Assembly: GCA_964413825.1 (NCBI GenBank)
Contig: CAYPTS010000068.1
Span: 1-11,056 of the forward strand
Reading direction: 5' to 3'
From: JAFGKM01 sp964413825
GTDB taxonomy: Bacteria; Ratteibacteria; UBA8468; B48-G9; JAFGKM01
Length of the DNA: 11,056 nt
Part shown: positions 6,847 through 11,056 of the stretch, one piece after another
Layout of the letters: each line of letters opens with the position of its first letter
Position numbering within the stretch: position 1 is the stretch's first letter
Notes under the pieces: model-generated
The model's input: only the letters and a program-made list of their open reading frames with translations
What the model was told of the DNA's origin: nothing
Database searches by the model: none
Program-made: the position numbers and the translations under genes

Positions 6847-7554
6847 ATGGCATCCAAAAAAGGGAAAGAACATCACGGGCAGATAAAGGCGCTGTACGAA
6901 ATAAGCAGGGCGATGACCTCGGACATGTACATTGAGGACATCCTGAAACTTGTCGTCAACGTCACCGCGCAGGTAACCGGCTCAAAAGTATGCTCCATAA
7001 TGCTTGTGGATGAAAAGGAAGGACTCATAAAAATCCGCGCCAGCCAGGCGATAAGCGACGAATACCTCAAAAAACCGCCGCTTAAGATTAACGAGGGCAT
7101 AGCGGGAAAAGTCATAAGAGCAAAACAGCCCGTCTTTGTGAAAGACGTGCGGGAAGAACCGGAATATAAAAACCGCGAGATAGCCGCCAAGGAAGGCATG
7201 GTCTCAATGCTGGCGGTTCCCATGACCGTAAAAGGCAAAACCATTGGGGTATTGAACATTTATACCGCAAAAACACACAAGTTCAGCGAAAGGGAGATAG
7301 ACGTTCTCGGCTCAATAGCCAACCAGTCGGCAATCATCATTGAAAACACAGAACTAATGGTTAAAACCCGGGTACTGCAGGAAGAAGTGGAACTGCGGAA
7401 AAAAGTTGAAAAGGCCAAGGGCATACTTATGCGAGAGGAAAAAATCACCGAAGAGGAAGCATACAACAGACTCCGGAAATTCAGCATGGACAACAGGAAA
7501 AACATGAGGGAAGTTGCCGAAGCAATCATAATGGCCGATGAGATAAAAAGGTAG
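6847..7554 (+). CDS. GAF-ANTAR RNA-binding regulator (transcription antitermination)
   Basis: This 235-residue cytoplasmic regulator joins a GAF sensor domain (about residues 14-168, with SIMLVDEKEGLIKIRAS and MLAVPMTVKGKTIGVLNIYT) to a C-terminal ANTAR domain (about 178-231). The two are linked by a charged, coiled-coil-like helix, VKTRVLQEEVELRKKVEKA. ANTAR hallmarks are present: EKAKGILMREEKITEEEAYNRL, then NMREVAEAII. ANTAR proteins bind paired hairpins with six-base loops in leader RNAs and prevent terminator formation, often for nitrogen or amine metabolism genes. No such leader is visible in this window, so its targets lie elsewhere. GAF could sense a small ligand or redox state, but nothing identifies which. 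The start follows AAAGGG with short spacing. A TTGACA overlaps the stop of the preceding gene, but no well-spaced -10 accompanies it. Confidence 0.9.
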   Translation: MASKKGKEHHGQIKALYEISRAMTSDMYIEDILKLVVNVTAQVTGSKVCSIMLVDEKEGLIKIRASQAISDEYLKKPPLKINEGIAGKVIRAKQPVFVKDVREEPEYKNREIAAKEGMVSMLAVPMTVKGKTIGVLNIYTAKTHKFSEREIDVLGSIANQSAIIIENTELMVKTRVLQEEVELRKKVEKAKGILMREEKITEEEAYNRLRKFSMDNRKNMREVAEAIIMADEIKR

Positions 7555-7569
7555 TGCCTGTATGGCATA

Positions 7570-8178
7570 ATGGACATATACAACCTCTATAAAACCCTCA
7601 GTACGAAACACGGCAAACCATCCGGGCAGTGGTCTCTCTGGTGCAAGCGGCCGAAAACAAATCACGAGAAAGAGACTGTTCTTATTGAATCCATCCTTAC
7701 ACAGCGGGCAAACTGGAAAAACGTGAGCATGGCGGTCGCCAATCTCAAGAAAGCCGGGTTACTCGGATTGAAACATATAATTTCCGCGGAAGACGAAGGA
7801 TTTCAGCAGTTCATAAGGCCTTCAGGATTTTATAAGACCAAGGCCGCTCGCCTGAAAACCCTTGCGGGATTTATTGTCAATGAATGCGGCGGGATTGATA
7901 AGGCAGTGGAAATTCCATGCGGGATAATGCGCGAAAAACTCCTGTCCTTAAACGGCATCGGGGACGAAACTGCGGACGACATTCTGCTTTACGCATTCGA
8001 AAAGCCGGTTTTTGTCATAGACGAATATACCAGGCGCCTTGTAAAACAGCTCGGGCTGACGGACAACCTTTCATACATGCATCTGCAGGAGTTTTTTGAG
8101 ACGGGTCTGGGGCAAAAAGACTACGCCCTGTACCAGGACTTTCACGCCCTCATCGTCATAAACGCTAAATCCGGTTGA
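7570..8178 (+). CDS. HhH-GPD endonuclease III-like protein, C-terminus lacking Fe-S cysteines
   Basis: This is a DNA base-excision glycosylase-type protein of the endonuclease III superfamily. The helix-hairpin-helix LLSLNGIGDETADDILLYA is at about 124-142 and the catalytic Asp is Asp151 in VIDEYTRR. The position of the lyase Lys of E. coli Nth (GRKTA) is Glu133 here (GDETA), so a Schiff-base lyase activity is unlikely and a monofunctional glycosylase is more plausible. The N-terminal LIESILTQRANWKNVSMA matches the endonuclease III-domain subfamily. At 202 residues it ends just after FHALIVINAK, where relatives usually continue into a four-cysteine iron-sulfur loop. Its only cysteines are Cys25, Cys106 and Cys117. 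The stop overlaps the -35 box of the downstream antitoxin promoter, which suggests truncation by that module. It follows the ANTAR gene by 15 nt without a convincing Shine-Dalgarno. Confidence 0.88.
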   Translation: MDIYNLYKTLSTKHGKPSGQWSLWCKRPKTNHEKETVLIESILTQRANWKNVSMAVANLKKAGLLGLKHIISAEDEGFQQFIRPSGFYKTKAARLKTLAGFIVNECGGIDKAVEIPCGIMREKLLSLNGIGDETADDILLYAFEKPVFVIDEYTRRLVKQLGLTDNLSYMHLQEFFETGLGQKDYALYQDFHALIVINAKSG

Positions 8179-8203
8179 CAAAGTGTACCTTTTAGTGTAT
8201 ACT
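8175..8203 (+). promoter_or_regulatory. Strong sigma70 promoter of the toxin-antitoxin pair
   Basis: Consensus TTGACA (8175-8180) and TATACT (8198-8203) are 17 bp apart. The first bases overlap the stop codon of the HhH-GPD gene (8176-8178). The predicted transcript begins near 8210, directly before GGAGG (8211-8215), 7 nt ahead of the antitoxin ATG. This gives a very short leader that is little more than a ribosome-binding site. Confidence 0.75.
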
Positions 8204-8219
8204 TTTTTACGGAGGTACA
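8184..8219. promoter_or_regulatory. Inverted repeat around the -10 box, candidate autoregulatory operator
   Basis: TGTACCT (8184-8190) and AGGTACA (8213-8219) are perfect 7-bp inverted arms flanking the -10 box and covering the Shine-Dalgarno. An additional AGTGTA direct repeat lies at 8182-8187 and 8194-8199. Phd/YefM-type antitoxins repress their own promoters by binding short palindromes in this position, so an operator is a fair inference. Confidence 0.4.
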
Positions 8220-8222
8220 AAC

Positions 8223-8501
8223 ATGCTTAATACTATAAAATTGAAGGAATTGCGCCCTGAACTGCCCGATGTGATAAAGAGTATTGATACCAAACTTGAC
8301 AGATTCGTGGTTACCAAACACGGACGGCCTGTGGCCGTAATGTTGAGTGTGGACGACTACGAAGGTCTTCTTGAAACACTTGAAATACTCTCGGACAGGA
8401 ATGCAGTCAAAAGGATTAAGAAGGCAAAGGAAGATATACGCATGGGCAAAACCATTCCCTTGGAGAAACTGAAAGAAAGAATTGAGAAATATAATGTATA
8501 G
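8223..8501 (+). CDS. Phd/YefM-family antitoxin
   Basis: This is a 92-residue type II antitoxin. The N-terminal half has the Phd/YefM DNA-binding and dimerisation pattern: IKLKELRPELPDVIKSID, then LDRFVVTKHGRPVAVMLSVDDYEGLLETLEIL at about 25-58. The charged C-terminal half (KRIKKAKEDIRMGKTIPLEKLKERIEKY) would be the unfolded part that wraps the toxin. GGAGG 7 nt before the ATG gives strong translation, and the gene has its own promoter. It precedes and overlaps the RelE-type toxin gene, the common antitoxin-first order. It probably represses the operon with the toxin as co-repressor, as in other pairs of this class; the inverted repeat in the promoter is the likely site. Confidence 0.9.
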   Translation: MLNTIKLKELRPELPDVIKSIDTKLDRFVVTKHGRPVAVMLSVDDYEGLLETLEILSDRNAVKRIKKAKEDIRMGKTIPLEKLKERIEKYNV

Positions 8502-8769
8502 CATCGAATTCTCTCACACGGCGGCAAAGGAATTAGAGAATATCTGCAAAAGAGACAGAAATTTATTCCCCAGAATCATCACTGCCATTGAATCGCTGAA
8601 GACAAATCCCCTTATTGGCAAGAAACTCAAGGGGAAACTGCAGGGAGATTACTCCCTGCGAGTAGCCGATTACCGGATAATCTATACAATAGGCAAGGGC
8701 AAATTGAACATATACATCATTGACGTTGGTCACAGACGTGATATATACAAAACGGGGCAAAGGGGATAG
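8494..8769 (+). CDS. relE: RelE/ParE-superfamily toxin
   Basis: This small basic protein has the RelE/ParE fold pattern: YSIEFSHTAAKELENI at the N-terminus, a central IESLKTNPLIGKKLKGKLQGDYSLRVADYRIIY, and the C-terminal strand NIYIIDVGHRRDIYK. In RelE members the basic residues in the DYRIIY and HRRDIYK segments contact mRNA on the ribosome; ParE relatives instead poison gyrase, and sequence alone does not fully separate the two. I chose the ATG at 8494 (91 residues, MYSIEF) over the upstream TTG at 8482, because the ATG matches where family members begin. It overlaps the antitoxin end by 8 bp, indicating coupled translation. The DUF763 gene begins on the base after its stop, so all three are expected on one transcript. 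Confidence 0.88.
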   Translation: MYSIEFSHTAAKELENICKRDRNLFPRIITAIESLKTNPLIGKKLKGKLQGDYSLRVADYRIIYTIGKGKLNIYIIDVGHRRDIYKTGQRG

Positions 8770-9918
8770 ATGATACGAAGGGGAGTCGCAACTTTCACTC
8801 TTGATACGGGACAGTGTCCGAAATGGCTTTTCGAACGCATGGTAAAACTGGGCAGAAGCATGGTCGAAGTCATCGTGGAAGAGTACGGTTCCGACGAGTT
8901 CATAGAAAGGATATCCGACCCGGTCTGGTTCCAATCCCTTGGTACAGTCCTTGCCTTTGACTGGAACGCATCCGGACTGACCACCATATTAACCGCCGCA
9001 CTCAAGGAATCCATAAGGGGCCGCGAGCAGGAGATGGGAATCTTCATATGCGGCGGGAAGGGGAAAACATCCCTTAAAACGCCGGACGAAATATACCGGT
9101 GGGGAGACAGAATTTCTCTGCGCGACACCAGTGCCGACAGCCTCGTTTACAACTCAAAAATGGCGGCAAAAATTGACAGTTCGCTCGTACAGGACGGCTA
9201 TAATATTTACCACCACTCGTTTTTCTTCTCAAGGAACGGTTTGTGGGCAGTGGTACAGCAGGGAATGAACACAAACACCTGCATGGCAAGACGATATCAC
9301 TGGTTTTCAAGGAAAGCCGTTGATATCGTGTGTGAACCACATTCCGGAATATCCAGCCATGGACGAAAATCCTGCCTGAACCTCACGGCAAAAGAGAGCG
9401 AAAAAACAAGAGAGATGTCCACGGAACTTGCAAACACATCGTACACCGGACTTATGAGCGACATCAGGATACTGAGAAAACACTCAGGCAGACTATCCAA
9501 AATGGCGGCTCTGCAACACGGAGAAGACGAGACCATTTTCCTTGAACTTAAGAATACCGAGTTCAAGACGCATCCTGTTATGAATGAAACGTTTTCCTAT
9601 AACAAATACCTTGAAAAAATCCTGTGGACCGTATACCAGCGGAAACCCGAAAACTATGAAAAACTCGTGGCGATAAAAGGAGTGGGACCGAAAACGGTGC
9701 GCGCTTTAAGCCTTGTATCCGAAGTGATATACGGGGCGGAGCCGTCATACAATGACCCTGCGAGATATTCGTTCGCCCACGGAGGAAAAGACGGAACGCC
9801 CTACCCTGTCGACAGAAAGACCTATGACAACAGCATTGAATTTTTCAGGCAGATAGTCAGGAAAATGCGTATCTCCCCCCTTGAAAAAAACAAACTCTTC
9901 AAAAAACTCTCATCCTGA
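8770..9918 (+). CDS. DUF763 family protein with C-terminal helix-hairpin-helix
   Basis: This 382-residue member of the DUF763 family, found in archaea and scattered bacteria, has no established function. Diagnostic stretches are RRGVATFTLDTGQCPKWLFE at the N-terminus, SDPVWFQSLGTVLAFDW at 49-65, SGLTTILTAALKES, and ICGGKGKTSLKTPDEI at 93-108. A middle region includes VVQQGMNTNTCMARRYHW. Near 297-313 a helix-hairpin-helix, YEKLVAIKGVGPKTVRAL, suggests DNA binding; it is followed by RYSFAHGGKDGTPYPVDRKTYD. No transmembrane segment or signal peptide is seen. AAAGGGG at 8759-8765 supports the start, which lies immediately after the toxin stop. Upstream of the toxin-antitoxin pair is another HhH protein, an endonuclease III relative, so a DNA repair or processing role is a reasonable but unproven inference. 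Confidence 0.9.
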   Translation: MIRRGVATFTLDTGQCPKWLFERMVKLGRSMVEVIVEEYGSDEFIERISDPVWFQSLGTVLAFDWNASGLTTILTAALKESIRGREQEMGIFICGGKGKTSLKTPDEIYRWGDRISLRDTSADSLVYNSKMAAKIDSSLVQDGYNIYHHSFFFSRNGLWAVVQQGMNTNTCMARRYHWFSRKAVDIVCEPHSGISSHGRKSCLNLTAKESEKTREMSTELANTSYTGLMSDIRILRKHSGRLSKMAALQHGEDETIFLELKNTEFKTHPVMNETFSYNKYLEKILWTVYQRKPENYEKLVAIKGVGPKTVRALSLVSEVIYGAEPSYNDPARYSFAHGGKDGTPYPVDRKTYDNSIEFFRQIVRKMRISPLEKNKLFKKLSS

Positions 9919-9923
9919 ATTTA

Positions 9924-10367
9924 TCACATATCGAACCGCATTTCTACCTCGCCCGTCAAATTAAAACCGCAGTGTTCATAGAAAAGAATGTTTTTTGCTT
10001 CACAGCACAGTATTACCTTGTAGCAATCTCTCCGGCGCGCTTCGGAAACGAGGAAATTCATCATTGCCTGTCCGATTCCCCTGCCGCGCAAACTGATATC
10101 GGTAACAACGTTTTCCACGTGGGCGTAAGGATTCCCGCCGTGCGACAGGTTTAACTGCACCAGCAGGAGCGCAGTCCCAACGACCTGCCCGACGGTTTCG
10201 GCAACGCAGAGACAATAATCCGGATTATTTATTATACTCTGCAAAATCTTCCTGCCTGCTTCAGCATCCAGGGTTTCTCCGGCTTTGGGCGGACTCAACT
10301 GGCAAAGAAGTCCGGCAATTGTTTCAAGGTCTTCCGTTTCAGCAAGGCGCACCGATATTCCATCCAT
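9924..10367 (-). CDS. GNAT family N-acetyltransferase
   Basis: This predicted acetyl-CoA-dependent acetyltransferase has 147 residues, typical for a single GNAT domain. The N-terminal ISVRLAETEDLETIAGLLCQ is the usual first strand-helix. The acetyl-CoA-binding motif A is VENVVTDISLRGRGIGQAMM, which fits R/Q-x-x-G-x-G. Near the end, KVILCCEAKNILFYEHCGF is the common final helix with the Tyr often used as general acid, and the closing EVEMRFDM strand follows. The acceptor (amine, sugar or protein) cannot be told from sequence. The open frame extends to a TTG at 10382, but an AAGGAG 6 nt before the ATG at 10365-10367 fixes the start there. It lies 11 nt downstream of the DeoR-like gene, in the same operon, and converges with DUF763 across 5 bp. 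Confidence 0.9.
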   Translation of the reverse strand: MDGISVRLAETEDLETIAGLLCQLSPPKAGETLDAEAGRKILQSIINNPDYCLCVAETVGQVVGTALLLVQLNLSHGGNPYAHVENVVTDISLRGRGIGQAMMNFLVSEARRRDCYKVILCCEAKNILFYEHCGFNLTGEVEMRFDM

Positions 10368-10373
10368 AGGCTT

Positions 10374-10379
10374 CTCCTT
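10374..10379 (-). promoter_or_regulatory. Shine-Dalgarno that sets the acetyltransferase start
   Basis: A consensus AAGGAG on the minus strand overlaps the end of the DeoR-like gene and lies 6 nt before ATG at 10365-10367. A TTG five codons further upstream has no such signal, so the shorter protein is preferred. Confidence 0.7.
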
Positions 10380-11011
10380 CAAACCTGAACAATATTCATT
10401 CCCGCTTCTTTCAGTTTTTTAATTGTCTTTAAATAAATTGCTCCTTTGCTTTCATCCGTAATCAGGGTATATTTTTTCTTCTTCCGTATGTCAATTTTCA
10501 CCATCCTCATACTTCTGGTTTGATAGGTACATTCCCTGCCTATTTTGGAACTATCGGCAAGTATGATTACTTCGCCGGCTTTTTTTATAACATGCTCCAT
10601 CTGCTGGACCGTATGTATGTCGTCGGAACTCAAGCCCTTTGCGGAAATGCCCGGACTGCCGATGATTATCTTTTCCACCCTTGAAAAATCAAAATGTATA
10701 TCCACAACACTTAAATTCCTCCTCGAAATTTCTCCCGAGACAATGCCTACAAAATTTTCAAGAAGGAACCCTTCATATTTTTTCAGCCAAAGATTCAGAA
10801 CAAACATATTGTTGGTCCATATCTTCAGCATGAAATGTTTCTCGGACTGCGCCAGATATTCACCGAGAAAAGAGACTGTCGTTCCCGCACCCAGAAAAAT
10901 TTCGTTGCCGGAACTTATAAAATCCATGCACCTGCCCGCTATCTTTTCTTTTTCATGCTGATTGAAATTCCTTCTTTTTTCAAATGCAAGAAACAGGTCT
11001 TTTATTTCCAT
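10379..11011 (-). CDS. DeoR-type sugar-phosphate sensor domain protein lacking the HTH
   Basis: This 210-residue protein corresponds to the C-terminal ligand-binding domain of DeoR regulators, an isomerase-like fold that senses phosphorylated sugars. Family landmarks are EIFLGAGTTVSFLGEYLA (37-54, with the AGTT phosphate loop), IWTNNM (64-69), IIIGSPGISAKGL (115-127) and VIILADSSKIG (148-158). DeoR repressors usually have about 250 residues with an N-terminal winged helix of about 55; here the protein begins only about 20 residues before the KEKIAGR helix, so the DNA-binding part is absent. A strong promoter ends 7 nt before this ATG, so a missed upstream exon-like extension is unlikely. The usual GG-containing strand is replaced by GIVSGEISRRNLSVVDIHF. 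It may act as a stand-alone sensor, partner a separate DNA-binding protein, or be an enzyme. Confidence 0.8.
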   Translation of the reverse strand: MEIKDLFLAFEKRRNFNQHEKEKIAGRCMDFISSGNEIFLGAGTTVSFLGEYLAQSEKHFMLKIWTNNMFVLNLWLKKYEGFLLENFVGIVSGEISRRNLSVVDIHFDFSRVEKIIIGSPGISAKGLSSDDIHTVQQMEHVIKKAGEVIILADSSKIGRECTYQTRSMRMVKIDIRKKKKYTLITDESKGAIYLKTIKKLKEAGMNIVQV

Positions 11012-11018
11012 GCAATTA

Positions 11019-11047
11019 ATTCTACATATTGTCTAACAATTTGTCAA
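11019..11047 (-). promoter_or_regulatory. Predicted promoter of the DeoR-like gene, leaderless geometry
   Basis: On the minus strand a consensus TTGACA (11042-11047) and TAGAAT (11019-11024) are 17 bp apart. The -10 box ends 7 nt before the ATG at 11009-11011, leaving no room for a leader or a Shine-Dalgarno. Confidence 0.7.
11028..11040. promoter_or_regulatory. 13-bp perfect palindrome in the promoter spacer, candidate operator
   Basis: ATTGT-CTA-ACAAT is a perfect inverted repeat with 5-bp arms lying between the -35 and -10 boxes of the DeoR-like gene, where a bound repressor would block polymerase. It is short and AT-rich, so chance is possible, but its placement is suggestive. Confidence 0.35.
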
Positions 11048-11056
11048 GTTTTTTGT

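Noticed and set aside
8482..8493. Upstream TTG start adding four residues to the RelE-type toxin.
   Set aside because: The ATG at 8494 gives the normal family N-terminus, and the TTG has no better ribosome-binding site.
9919..9923. Terminator between the convergent DUF763 and acetyltransferase genes.
   Set aside because: The gap is 5 bp and neither gene end forms an evident hairpin followed by a T-run.

Overview
The window is a compact bacterial region of moderate GC content. Genes abut or overlap, and short intergenic gaps carry recognisable sigma70-type promoters. No ribosomal RNA, tRNA, CRISPR array, insertion sequence or integrase was seen. The gene mix is an anaerobe-like set with no single diagnostic marker: ComM, glycerate kinase, a cytoplasmic GH2 glycosidase, a YhcC-type radical SAM protein, a GAF-ANTAR regulator, an endonuclease III-like HhH-GPD protein, DUF763 and small toxin-antitoxin pairs. 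An uncultured, Gram-negative-type lineage (for example Planctomycetota or Omnitrophota-like) is only a guess.

Layout. (i) 1-714: a short AT-rich island with a hicAB toxin-antitoxin pair. It lies between a 3' fragment of comM (67-120) and the 3' end of an intact comM. (ii) 715-3413, minus strand: glycerate kinase followed by comM, overlapping and probably co-transcribed. (iii) 3488-6786, plus strand: a GH2 beta-galactosidase-like enzyme and a YhcC-type radical SAM protein overlapping by ATGA. They diverge from the glycerate kinase across a 74-bp double promoter. (iv) 6847-9918, plus strand: a GAF-ANTAR regulator, an HhH-GPD DNA glycosylase-like protein lacking the C-terminal iron-sulfur cysteines, a Phd/YefM-RelE pair with its own strong promoter, and a DUF763 protein that starts directly after the toxin stop. 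(v) 9924-11011, minus strand: a DeoR-type sensor domain without its DNA-binding domain, followed by a GNAT acetyltransferase.

Three things stand out. First, the comM tail is duplicated around hicAB in the pattern expected for attL/attR of integration into the 3' end of a protein gene: a 26-bp identical core, only synonymous changes on the 3' side, and abrupt loss of similarity on the 5' side. Second, the three promoter-proximal chromosomal genes (glycerate kinase, GH2, DeoR-like) each have a TANNNT -10 box exactly 7 bases before ATG and no Shine-Dalgarno, so their mRNAs are predicted to be leaderless. Most operon-internal genes have a Shine-Dalgarno. Third, the relBE-type promoter begins on the stop codon of the apparently shortened HhH-GPD gene, so both toxin-antitoxin modules sit at altered gene ends.
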